The position numbers and the translations under genes are program-made. A stretch of 14,392 bases of DNA from an uncultured Duganella sp. (lineage in GTDB: Bacteria > Pseudomonadota > Gammaproteobacteria > Burkholderiales > Burkholderiaceae). How positions within the stretch are numbered: position 1 is the first letter of the stretch; each line of letters starts with the position of its first letter. The stretch lies in the NCBI GenBank assembly GCA_946482635.1, contig CAMLSG010000138.1, positions 1-14,392 on the forward strand. Reading direction: 5' to 3'. Shown piece after piece: positions 7,581-14,392 of the stretch. The notes under the pieces were generated by a model, which worked only from the letters and a program-made list of their open reading frames with translations, searched no databases and was not told the DNA's origin.

Positions 7581-7970
7581 ATGAAGGTACTTCGCCTTTC
7601 CGTCTTTTGCGTATTGGTGTCAATGTTCAATTCTTCCTTCGGACAAACAGCAGGCTTTTCGAGAACGCTGATCACCAAGGCAAGCGTTGCTAATCCGGCT
7701 AATGAAGCCATTGTTGCGAAGGTCGAACTTCAGCCCTTGGCGAGCGTTCCGCGCCATTTGCACCATGGTGACGAGATAGGCTACGTGCTTTCAGGCGATG
7801 GTGAACTGTCAATTGATGCCGAACCGGTGAGAAGATTGAAGCCCGGCGAAGCATTTGTAATCCCCGCTGGCAAAATTCACAGCGCGCGTAATTTGGGTGA
7901 AGTACCTATGACCATTGTGAGCGTTTACGTGGTTGAAAAAGATAAGCCGCTCGCCGAGCCGGCAAAGTAG
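7581..7970 (+). CDS. Exported single-domain cupin protein
   Basis: A 129-aa protein with an N-terminal signal peptide: Lys/Arg at 2 and 5, a hydrophobic core at about 6-16, and likely cleavage near Gly21/Gln22. One cupin barrel follows. Motif 1 gives H59, H61 and E65 (RHLHHGDE) and motif 2 gives G89, P95, G97, H100 and N104 (GEAFVIPAGKIHSARN). All four usual metal ligands (two His, Glu, His) are present, so metal binding is expected. The substrate is unknown; small cupins include dioxygenases, isomerases and pure binding proteins. It is the third gene of the STAND regulator operon, 22 bp after the previous stop, with GGGG as a modest ribosome binding site. A periplasmic cupin beside a regulator with a periplasmic sensor region could process or present its ligand; this is inference. 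It ends 2 bp from the convergent desaturase. Confidence 0.88.
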   Translation: MKVLRLSVFCVLVSMFNSSFGQTAGFSRTLITKASVANPANEAIVAKVELQPLASVPRHLHHGDEIGYVLSGDGELSIDAEPVRRLKPGEAFVIPAGKIHSARNLGEVPMTIVSVYVVEKDKPLAEPAK

Positions 7971-7972
7971 CC

Positions 7973-8911
7973 TCAACGCATGTTGTCCAAAGCGCCGCGG
8001 GCGCCGCTTGTGCGGCGTGCCGCGGCGCTTCCATTTGTGGCCGTACATCGGCGGATCACGGCCCAATAGGATGTAGCCAGGCATTCAGTGCCTTCGAAGT
8101 AACCGCGCTCACGCAGTACCTTATTCAGCGCAGGCAGTTTGTAGCCCGGCACCGTTGCGGCCAAGTGGTGCTCAACGTGGTAGTTGACGAAGTTGGGAGC
8201 AACCAGCAAGCGCGCGAGCGGGCCTGCCAATGTGGTCGCTGTGTTTCGACGTGGGTCGCGGTCCATATGATCGGGGACGCCGCCATGCTCGCCCATTACG
8301 CGCAGGCGTAGCAGCAGCGGGAAGACAAATAGCTGGCCAAGCCACCAGCAGGCGTAGACCTCGGGCACACCTAATCCCCATAGTGCGGCGAAGATCAGCC
8401 CGTGCATTAAGAACACTGGATACAGCGCTCCGCGGTCGGTTGGCTGGAACTGGTAGACAATCCCTTTCACGCCATTCACGCCGGAGATGTCGCGCAACAA
8501 TTTTCGGAGCAAGCTGGCGCGGGTGGCAGGATAGCCGGTGACGAATGCCAGATCCGGGTCGGCGCCAGTGCCGGCTGTGCGATGGTGCTCCAGGTGGCCA
8601 CGGCGGTAGGCTGCGTAAGGCACGTTAGGCAAGGCGCCGAAAACCCATTTCCCCATCCACTGGTTCACTCTGCGCGAAGTGAAGAAATTCAGGTGGGCGG
8701 CATCGTGCGTGAGGATCGCGAAGCCGAGCGCACGGCCAGCCAACACCACACTGGCGATGATCCAGGCGACCGGATGATGCCACAGTGCTGGCAGCGCAAA
8801 GCCGGCGGCGACAAGCGCCACGTTGACGATCACTACGCCTGAAGCACGCCAGTTGTCGGCTGTGGTGAAGGCCCGTAGTTCCTGCTTGTTGACGTAGGAG
8901 AGGATGTTCAT
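7973..8911 (-). CDS. Membrane fatty acid desaturase family protein
   Basis: A 312-aa integral membrane di-iron enzyme. The three histidine boxes are intact: HDAAH at 69-73, HLEHH at 106-110 and HVEHH at 245-249, with an extra His in GEHG (207-210). Hydrophobic segments lie around 26-66 and 163-203, giving the usual hairpin topology with the boxes on the cytoplasmic side. The family inserts double bonds into acyl chains, or hydroxylates, using O2 and an electron donor; the exact substrate and position cannot be read from sequence. The start at 8911 has AGGAT about seven bases upstream. The C-terminal ~25 residues are low-complexity (Ala, Arg, Gly, Ser) and are encoded partly by a long GC-rich hairpin. 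It is divergent from the GlxA/AraC-like regulator with 48 bp between, so local control by that regulator is possible. Confidence 0.9.
   Translation of the reverse strand: MNILSYVNKQELRAFTTADNWRASGVVIVNVALVAAGFALPALWHHPVAWIIASVVLAGRALGFAILTHDAAHLNFFTSRRVNQWMGKWVFGALPNVPYAAYRRGHLEHHRTAGTGADPDLAFVTGYPATRASLLRKLLRDISGVNGVKGIVYQFQPTDRGALYPVFLMHGLIFAALWGLGVPEVYACWWLGQLFVFPLLLRLRVMGEHGGVPDHMDRDPRRNTATTLAGPLARLLVAPNFVNYHVEHHLAATVPGYKLPALNKVLRERGYFEGTECLATSYWAVIRRCTATNGSAAARRTSGARGALDNMR
7990..8030. other. Long GC-rich stem-loop at the convergent gene ends
   Basis: Arms 7990-8000 (AAGCGCCGCGG) and 8020-8030 (CCGCGGCGCTT) pair perfectly. Inside them 8001-8007 pairs with 8012-8018 (one wobble) around a TTGT loop, with a single bulged base at 8019. 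That makes about 18 pairs. It lies 20 bases beyond the cupin stop and within the 3' coding end of the desaturase. No T run follows on either strand, so it is not a classic intrinsic terminator. It may instead stabilise or end the rightward transcript by blocking 3' exonucleases. Confidence 0.6.
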
Positions 8912-8959
8912 GAGATCATCCTAGCGCTGCGCATATCCCGACGTGGTACATTATTCGCC

Positions 8960-9931
8960 ATGCAGCATACTTTTTCAGCCATCCCGACAAACATCTACAT
9001 CGACCACAATTGCTGGGCGGGTGGCGTCATGCTGATCCGCGAATTGCTGGCGGTGGCTGGCACCTTGAATGCCCGCGAACCTGACTTGCACGCTGCTGCA
9101 ATGTTCGATGTGGCTCTCGTCGGTCCAACCATGCAGCCTGTGCGTTCCTTCACCGGGCCAGCGCTATTGCCGGAGCGCAGCCTGCGCAACGCGCGCCAAG
9201 CCGACGTACTGGTGCTGCCGTCATTCTACGGCGACGTGCCCGCCAGCCCTGCCCTCATACGTTGGATCATCAAGCATTACGAGGCTGGCGGCTGCATCCT
9301 GGCTTCAGCAAGCGGCGTGCGATTGCTGGCGCAAACAGGTTTGCTAGATGGGCGCGATGCGACTTGCAACCTGGCGGATCGGCGCGAAATCGCCGCGACG
9401 CGACCTGAGGTACGCCTGTCACCGCAATCGCCGCTCGTCGTGGATGGCAGGCTGATTACGGCGGCAAGCATCACGCCTACCATTGACGCGTGTGCCCACC
9501 TGGTTCGCCGTTTCCACGGCGAAAAAGCTGCACTGAAATTTGCTCGCTATGCCAACTCGGCGCGCCAGCTGGCAGACGTCGGCGTCGCGAGTGGACATCA
9601 CGAACACGATGACGCCCGCATACAAGCCGCACAGCGTTATATCGAGCAACATAGCTGCGCGGGCATTACGCCCGACGACGTGGCGCGCCATATCGCCATG
9701 AGCCAGCGTAACCTGGCGCGGCGCTTCAGCGCGGCGCTTGGCGTCACGCCGGTGCAGTACATTCTTCAATGCCGCATTGAGCAAGCCAAGCGCCTGTTGG
9801 CAAAACCGAACGTCAGTTTGCGGCGCGCGGCGATTGAAACCGGTTTCAGTGACGAGGCGGTTTTCCGCCGCGCCTTCAAGCAGCTGGCGGGCCAAGCGCC
9901 CAGTGCCTGGCGGGCGTTGCTCGACAATTAA
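8960..9931 (+). CDS. GlxA-like transcriptional regulator (DJ-1/PfpI-like domain plus AraC-type DNA binding)
   Basis: A 323-aa protein. Residues ~10-185 form a DJ-1/PfpI-type alpha/beta domain, recognisable from ADVLVLPSF (81-89), ILASASGVRLLAQTGLLDGRDAT (113-135) and the ITAASITPTIDACAHLVRR segment (~166-184). Residues ~222-320 carry two AraC helix-turn-helix units (ITPDDVARHIAMSQRNLARRF, and SLRRAAIETGFSDEAVFRRAF ending in PSAWR). In GlxA-type proteins a Cys normally sits at the nucleophile elbow (ASVCTG-like); here the spot reads Ala117/Ser118, so this is a sensor or degenerate domain rather than an enzyme. No Shine-Dalgarno is visible, and a TACATT hexamer at 8947-8952 lies so close that the message may be leaderless. 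It is divergent from the desaturase and may control it, which is inference from position. Confidence 0.86.
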   Translation: MQHTFSAIPTNIYIDHNCWAGGVMLIRELLAVAGTLNAREPDLHAAAMFDVALVGPTMQPVRSFTGPALLPERSLRNARQADVLVLPSFYGDVPASPALIRWIIKHYEAGGCILASASGVRLLAQTGLLDGRDATCNLADRREIAATRPEVRLSPQSPLVVDGRLITAASITPTIDACAHLVRRFHGEKAALKFARYANSARQLADVGVASGHHEHDDARIQAAQRYIEQHSCAGITPDDVARHIAMSQRNLARRFSAALGVTPVQYILQCRIEQAKRLLAKPNVSLRRAAIETGFSDEAVFRRAFKQLAGQAPSAWRALLDN

Positions 9932-10029
9932 GGGTTGTTGTTTAAAAGTGCTGGTGTTGCCTGCTGCGCTGTACATTCCCGCAGGGCAATGCCACCATGT
10001 GAACACACCTAAAAAAGCAAACCATCGGG

Positions 10030-11994
10030 ATGAGAATCACAGCACTGCAAGGCCTTCGCTACAGGCCGCTGGCAGTCTTGCTGCTCGCGGCGGCAAACGC
10101 ATGCGCGCAAGATGCCGACTTGACCACTTTGCCGCTTGAGCAATTGATGTCGATGGAGGTCTTCAGCGCCTCCCGCTTTAACCAAAAGGCGACGCAAGCT
10201 CCTTCGAATGTAACCGTTCTTACTTCGGCTGACATCCGTGCGTACGGCTGGCGCACGCTCGCCGATGCATTGCGCAGCATTCGCGGCCTGTACACCAGCA
10301 ACGACCGAAGCTACAGCTATCTCGGGGCGCGCGGCTTCCTGCGGCCGGGAGACTTGAATACGCGCTTCCTGTTGCAGATTGATGGCACGCGCATCAACGA
10401 TCCTGTGTTCGACCAGGCGCAGCTTGGCGCCGAATTTCCGCTCGATCTTGAACTGGTCGATCGCATCGAGTTTGTGCCGGGGCCAGGATCGTCGATCTAC
10501 GGCACCAACGCTTTCTTCGGCGTGATCAATGTCATCACGCGCCACGCTCCAGATCTTGAGGGAACGCGCGCAATGCTGGAAGCCGGCCAGGCAGGCACGC
10601 GGTCGGGCAGCGCGAGCTATGGCTGGCGCAACGGAGATGCGGAACTTCTGCTGGCTGCAAACCGTGGCCTCAGCGATGGCCGCGATCTCTACTTCCCCGA
10701 ATTCGGCGGCACTGCGCAGGGATTGGACTGGGAACGCTATTCGCGCTTCTTCGCGCGAGGCCAATACGGCGCTTGGTCGCTGGCACTGATCGATGGCAAG
10801 CGTACCAAAGGCATGCCTACCGCCTCCTACGGCCAGCCATTCAACGTTGCTGGCGGGCTGACGATCGATGAATTGCGCATGGCGGAAGTCGGCTACCGCA
10901 ATTCGATGCTGCCGCTGCATGGCGAACTTTCGGCGCGCCTTTACCATTCCGAGTACCTCTATGACGGACACTTTGTCAACCAGGATCCTTTCGGCACCAT
11001 CAATATGGACCGGACGCGCGCGAAGTGGTGGGGAGCGGACGTCAACCTGTTCCTGCAACTGCTCGAGTCGCACAAGGTCGTCGTTGGCGCGGACTACCAG
11101 TACAACCACGACGTGCTGCAGCAGAACTTCGACACGGAGCCATTCGTCAGCTACCTGGATGACCGTTCACAAAGCAAGCGTTTCGGCATCTATGTGCAGG
11201 ACGAAATCACGCTGGCGAAAGGCATACTTCTCAACGCTGGCCTGCGCTACGACCGCGAAACCAGCACTGGCGGCGTCTTCAATCCGCGCCTGGCCCTGAT
11301 TGCCGAACTGTCGCCGGAAACAACAGCCAAGGCAATTTACGGCAGCGCATTCCGCACGCCTAACAGCTATGAACTGTTCTACGGTATCGACACCGAAGGC
11401 GGTCAATTGGCTAACCCCAATCTTGGCCGCGAACGCATCCGCAACCATGAACTCTCGCTGGCCAGGCAATTGGGCGCCAATGCTCGCATTACGCTGAGCG
11501 CCTATACCAATCAGGCTTCCGGCCTGGTGACCGAAGTCGAAGATGAAGAATTCGGCTTGCCGATCTTCCGCAACCTGGGGCGCGCGCGCGCGCGCGGGAT
11601 AGAACTTGAGTATGAGCGCACCTTCAAGAACGGGGCGAGACTGAGAGCCAGCGTTTCGCGGCAGACCGTCTCGGGCGGCATCAGCGAAGTCAATTCACCG
11701 CGCTGGCTGGCCAAGTTCAATGCTACCGGGCGACTGGCCGGTGTCTGGCATGTTGGTGCCGAAGGCCAGTATGTGGGCGCACGCAGGCTGCTCGATGGCG
11801 GCGAGGCCGCGGGCTTCATGCTTGCCAACATTAACTTCTTCACCATCGGCCTGACGCGCCACTTCGATGCTTCGCTTGGCATTCAGAACCTGTTCGACCG
11901 GCGCTATGCGGATCCTTCCTCGCTTGGCCTGCTGCAGCGCTCCATCGAACAGGACGGCCGCCGCGTCTACCTCAAGCTGAAGGCGGCCTACTGA
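10030..11994 (+). CDS. TonB-dependent outer-membrane receptor
   Basis: A 654-aa protein. Residues 1-26 are a signal peptide with probable cleavage at ACA|Q. The N-terminal segment LEQLMSMEVFSAS and the following ~45-172 form the plug (TQAPSNVTVLTSADIRAYG, then RGF, LLQIDGTRINDPVFD, PGPGSSIYGTNAFFGVINVIT). The rest is a beta barrel with alternating aromatic strands that ends in Tyr654, the usual terminal aromatic for outer-membrane insertion. The family imports or senses siderophores, cobalamin, sugars or other ligands using TonB energy; the substrate is not evident. It lacks the extra N-terminal signalling domain of FecA-type transducers. The stop overlaps the next start by one base (TGATG), so it leads an operon with the YfiR-like and GGDEF-EAL genes. 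The 98-bp upstream gap shows no convincing promoter, and the ribosome site is weak (GGG next to the ATG). Confidence 0.93.
   Translation: MRITALQGLRYRPLAVLLLAAANACAQDADLTTLPLEQLMSMEVFSASRFNQKATQAPSNVTVLTSADIRAYGWRTLADALRSIRGLYTSNDRSYSYLGARGFLRPGDLNTRFLLQIDGTRINDPVFDQAQLGAEFPLDLELVDRIEFVPGPGSSIYGTNAFFGVINVITRHAPDLEGTRAMLEAGQAGTRSGSASYGWRNGDAELLLAANRGLSDGRDLYFPEFGGTAQGLDWERYSRFFARGQYGAWSLALIDGKRTKGMPTASYGQPFNVAGGLTIDELRMAEVGYRNSMLPLHGELSARLYHSEYLYDGHFVNQDPFGTINMDRTRAKWWGADVNLFLQLLESHKVVVGADYQYNHDVLQQNFDTEPFVSYLDDRSQSKRFGIYVQDEITLAKGILLNAGLRYDRETSTGGVFNPRLALIAELSPETTAKAIYGSAFRTPNSYELFYGIDTEGGQLANPNLGRERIRNHELSLARQLGANARITLSAYTNQASGLVTEVEDEEFGLPIFRNLGRARARGIELEYERTFKNGARLRASVSRQTVSGGISEVNSPRWLAKFNATGRLAGVWHVGAEGQYVGARRLLDGGEAAGFMLANINFFTIGLTRHFDASLGIQNLFDRRYADPSSLGLLQRSIEQDGRRVYLKLKAAY
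11581..11596 (+). repeat. (CG)8 dinucleotide tract inside the TonB receptor gene
   Basis: Eight uninterrupted CG dinucleotides encode part of an Arg-Ala-Arg-Ala-Arg stretch in the barrel. The peptide resembles normal family sequence (NLGRARARGIELEYE), so the tract is probably a codon-choice effect. It could adopt Z-DNA and is a possible slippage site. Confidence 0.8.
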
Positions 11995-12533
11995 TGATGC
12001 GCCAACTCTTCGCCCTGCTGCTGTTGCTGGTCACCGCGAGCGAATACGCTCGCGCCCAGCTTCCTGCGGGCGCGGACGAGGCGGAACTGAAAGCGGCCAT
12101 CCTGTACAATTTTGCCCTTTTCACGGAATGGCCTGCGGACACCCTGCCCGCCAGCGCGCCGTTGCGCCTGTGCGTCTTCCAGGGCAACGCCTTGCTGACC
12201 GCCTTGACCGGGCTGCAGGAGAAGCAGGTCAACGGGCACCGCGTTTCGGTGCGCACACTGCCGGCGGCGCCGGGCGGCGCACAGCTCGCGGCCTGCCACC
12301 TCCTGGTGCTGGACGCGCAGGACCGCGAACGCTGGTCGCTGCTCAAGAATGACCTGGCGACCAGCAGCGTGCTGACGGTGGCAGACGACAGGATCATTGG
12401 CGCCAACGGCGCCATGATTTCTTTTGGTATCGACAATCGCCGCGTGGGTTTCGACGTGGACCTGGTGCCAGTGCGCCAGGCGCGCCTGACCCTCAGTTCC
12501 AAGCTATTGCGGCTGGCAAGGAGTGTGCAATGA
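11994..12533 (+). CDS. YfiR family periplasmic protein (DUF4154)
   Basis: A 179-aa exported protein. The signal peptide covers about residues 1-21 (cleavage near ARA|Q). The mature part opens with the family hallmark [15 protein letters not shown] (33-47) and ends with [24 protein letters not shown]. In Pseudomonas aeruginosa, YfiR binds the periplasmic part of YfiN and represses its diguanylate cyclase until the lipoprotein YfiB relieves it. Cys60 and Cys101 fit the position of one structural disulfide known in that protein; the second pair is missing. Start: two ATGs in tandem (11994 and 11997), the first overlapping the receptor stop by one base. The stop overlaps the next gene by four bases (ATGA). 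The context, between an outer-membrane receptor and an inner-membrane cyclic-di-GMP enzyme, supports a periplasmic relay role. Confidence 0.88.
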   Translation: MMRQLFALLLLLVTASEYARAQLPAGADEAELKAAILYNFALFTEWPADTLPASAPLRLCVFQGNALLTALTGLQEKQVNGHRVSVRTLPAAPGGAQLAACHLLVLDAQDRERWSLLKNDLATSSVLTVADDRIIGANGAMISFGIDNRRVGFDVDLVPVRQARLTLSSKLLRLARSVQ

Positions 12534-14392
12534 AGTCGCGCGCCAAAACCGCGCTGCTGCCAATTGGCAGCAAGGTAGTCCGCTCCACCATGCTGGCGGC
12601 GGGCGCCGCCCTGTGCCTGGCCGGCATGCTGATGGTGGTGTTCCAGTTCATGGCCTTGCGCAGCACCTTGCTGCGCGATTTGCAGGTGCAGGCCCGTATC
12701 GTCGGCAACAACAGCACCGCCGCCCTCCTCTTCAGCGACGCCCGCGCAGCGGAGGAAATCCTGAGCGGCCTGTCTGCTTCGCCCAGCGTGCAGAGCGCGA
12801 ACATCATCGTCGGAAGTACGCCGCTGGCGCAGTTCCGGCGCAATAACGCGCCGGTGCCCGAAATGCCAGTCAGCGAGACCGGCCAATCCCTGCACGAATA
12901 CGGCATGGACTATATCGAGGTGCAGGAACCGATCACGGTCGACCGCAAACTTATCGGCAGCGTCGCCATTCGCGCCACGCTGCTGCCGCTTTACCGCCGC
13001 TCGCTGGCATTTGCTGCATTTACCGCGTGCGCGACCCTTGGCTCCTTTGCGCTGGCCTGGTTGCTGGTGCGGCGCATGCGCGCAGCCGTGGCGCTGGCAG
13101 AGCAGAACCTGCACGTGCTGGCGCACGTCGATCCCGTAACTTGCCTGCCCAACCGGAATGCCTTCAACGACCAGTTGGCGCACGCGCTGAAGCGCGCGGA
13201 CCGCCAGGAGACCAGCGTCAGCATGCTGCTGCTCGATCTCGACAACTTCAAGGTCGTGAACGACACGCTGGGCCACGATATTGGCGACATGCTGTTGCGC
13301 CAGGTGGCGCAGCGGCTGGGGCAAACCTTGCGCAGTACGGACATCATCTGCCGCATCGGCGGCGACGAATTCGTGGTGATCGTGGAGCCGGCCGAGGATG
13401 AAGAAGAGCCGGACCAGGTAGCGCGCAAGATCCTGCGTGCGCTGGCCGACCCGTTCATGGTCGAAACCCACCAGCTCTTCGTCAGCGCGAGCATTGGCGT
13501 CAGCGTCTATCCGAAGGATGCTCCCGATGCGGCCGCCGTGGTGCGCTGCGCCGACATCGCCATGTACCACGCCAAGAACAAGGGCAAGAATGCCTATGAA
13601 GTCTTCCATGCGGAGATGGCGCAGCGGGCCAGCAAGCGCCTGGCGCTGGAGGCCAACCTGCGCAAGGCTTTGCAGAACAATGAGCTGTCGCTCCATTACC
13701 AGCCGCAGATCGACGTGCGCACCGGCCGCATGCGCGGCATGGAGGTGCTGGTGCGCTGGCATTGCGAGGCTTTGGGCGGCATGGTGAGCCCGGCGGAGTT
13801 CATTCCGGTGGCGGAGGAAAGCGGCGTAATCGTGCCTTTGGGCCGCTGGGTGCTGCAGATGGCGATCAGGCAGGCTGCGTCATGGCGCAAGGCGGGGCTG
13901 ATGGATGACATCGAGCACGTTGCGGTGAATGTGTCCGCTTGCCAGACCAAGGACGTCCAGCTGATGTATGAGGTGCAGGCTTTGCTGATGGAGACAGGCC
14001 TGCCACCCCGCTTGTTGGAGCTGGAGATTACCGAAGGCGTGCTGATGGAGAATGTGAACGCCAATATCGCCTTGCTGCACAAGATCCAGGCAGCGGGCAT
14101 TCATCTTTCCATCGACGACTTTGGGACGGGGTATTCGTCAATGGCTTACCTGAAGCGATTCCCGATTGACCAGCTCAAGATCGACCGCAGTTTTGTGAAT
14201 GCGGTGCCGGGGGATGGTGCAGCGATCGCGAAGGCGATTATTGCGATGGCGCATTCGCTGAATATGAGCGTGGTGGCGGAAGGCGTGGAGACCGAGGAAC
14301 AGGTGGCGTTCCTGTCGGATGCCGGGTGCGATGTGATGCAGGGGTACTACTTTGCGCGGCCGATGCCGGCGGAGCAGTTGGAGGCTTTGCTG
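12530..14392 (+). CDS. Membrane GGDEF-EAL cyclic-di-GMP enzyme with CHASE8-like sensor, 3' end outside window
   Basis: 621 codons are visible and the frame is open at the window edge; probably only a few C-terminal residues are missing. Membrane helices at ~19-41 and ~158-180 enclose a CHASE8-like periplasmic domain as in YfiN. The GGDEF domain (~196-355) has the intact signature GGDEF at 277-281 and an inhibitory I-site RSTD at 268-271, so cyclase activity with product feedback is expected. The EAL domain (~375-621) has EVL at 405-407 (a tolerated variant of EAL), NVSACQ at 467-472, ELEITE at 497-502, DDFGTG at 529-534, the KID segment after it, and [10 protein letters not shown] with QGYYFARPM. 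The main metal and catalytic residues are therefore present and phosphodiesterase activity is plausible. It starts in an ATGA overlap with the YfiR-like gene, which is its likely periplasmic regulator. Classic YfiN has no EAL domain. Confidence 0.93.
   Translation, partial: MKSRAKTALLPIGSKVVRSTMLAAGAALCLAGMLMVVFQFMALRSTLLRDLQVQARIVGNNSTAALLFSDARAAEEILSGLSASPSVQSANIIVGSTPLAQFRRNNAPVPEMPVSETGQSLHEYGMDYIEVQEPITVDRKLIGSVAIRATLLPLYRRSLAFAAFTACATLGSFALAWLLVRRMRAAVALAEQNLHVLAHVDPVTCLPNRNAFNDQLAHALKRADRQETSVSMLLLDLDNFKVVNDTLGHDIGDMLLRQVAQRLGQTLRSTDIICRIGGDEFVVIVEPAEDEEEPDQVARKILRALADPFMVETHQLFVSASIGVSVYPKDAPDAAAVVRCADIAMYHAKNKGKNAYEVFHAEMAQRASKRLALEANLRKALQNNELSLHYQPQIDVRTGRMRGMEVLVRWHCEALGGMVSPAEFIPVAEESGVIVPLGRWVLQMAIRQAASWRKAGLMDDIEHVAVNVSACQTKDVQLMYEVQALLMETGLPPRLLELEITEGVLMENVNANIALLHKIQAAGIHLSIDDFGTGYSSMAYLKRFPIDQLKIDRSFVNAVPGDGAAIAKAIIAMAHSLNMSVVAEGVETEEQVAFLSDAGCDVMQGYYFARPMPAEQLEALL

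Noticed and set aside
10009..11109. 366-codon open frame on the minus strand
   Set aside because: Antisense to the plug and barrel of the TonB receptor; no family features.
11972..13762. 596-codon open frame on the minus strand
   Set aside because: It is antisense to the YfiR-like and GGDEF-EAL genes, whose motifs are unmistakable. Long shadow frames are common in GC-rich coding DNA, and its product is Arg/His/Ala-rich without domain signatures.

Overview
The window looks like chromosomal DNA of a GC-rich betaproteobacterium. Oxalobacteraceae (Massilia, Duganella or Janthinobacterium type) is the best guess, from the GcvP C-terminus, the high-GC codon use and the TonB-receptor/YfiR/GGDEF-EAL operon. 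That placement is from memory of protein style, not from a search. No rRNA, tRNA, insertion sequence, integrase or CRISPR array was seen.

Layout from left to right. (1) 1-407 is the 3' end of gcvP (glycine cleavage P-protein), closed by a clear intrinsic terminator. (2) 476-805 encodes a small two-helix membrane protein. Its stop interlocks with (3) a leftward two-gene unit, 3669 to 802: an unrecognised 446-aa protein followed 3 bp later by a 507-aa protein with a helical head and a probable beta-propeller. (4) 3670-3857 is the divergent control region. It carries seven CTTCCGG/CCGGAAG elements about one helical turn apart. (5) 3858-7970 is a rightward three-gene unit: a 1079-aa membrane protein with an OmpR/CadC-type winged helix, an nSTAND-type P-loop ATPase, one membrane helix and a TPR-like region; a 149-aa beta-rich acidic-tailed protein; and an exported cupin. 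(6) A convergent membrane fatty acid desaturase (7973-8911) follows, then a divergent GlxA/AraC-like regulator (8960-9931). (7) 10030 to the right edge is an overlapping operon: TonB-dependent receptor, YfiR-family periplasmic protein, and a CHASE8-like GGDEF-EAL membrane enzyme cut by the window end.

The most interesting part is 802-7970. My reading, which is inference, is a signalling module. A membrane-bound STAND regulator would sense something in the periplasm through its TPR region, with the exported cupin nearby. ATP would control it in the cytoplasm, and it would act on the repeated operator that sits between it and the divergent pair. Parts of the rightward unit are clearly lower in GC (about 45% on lines I counted by hand) than the flanks (63-65%), which suggests a transferred or fast-evolving insert.

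The right-hand operon is easier to interpret. YfiR normally holds the diguanylate cyclase YfiN in check in the periplasm. Here an outer-membrane receptor takes the place that the lipoprotein YfiB has in the classic system, so an outer-membrane ligand could be linked to cyclic-di-GMP turnover.
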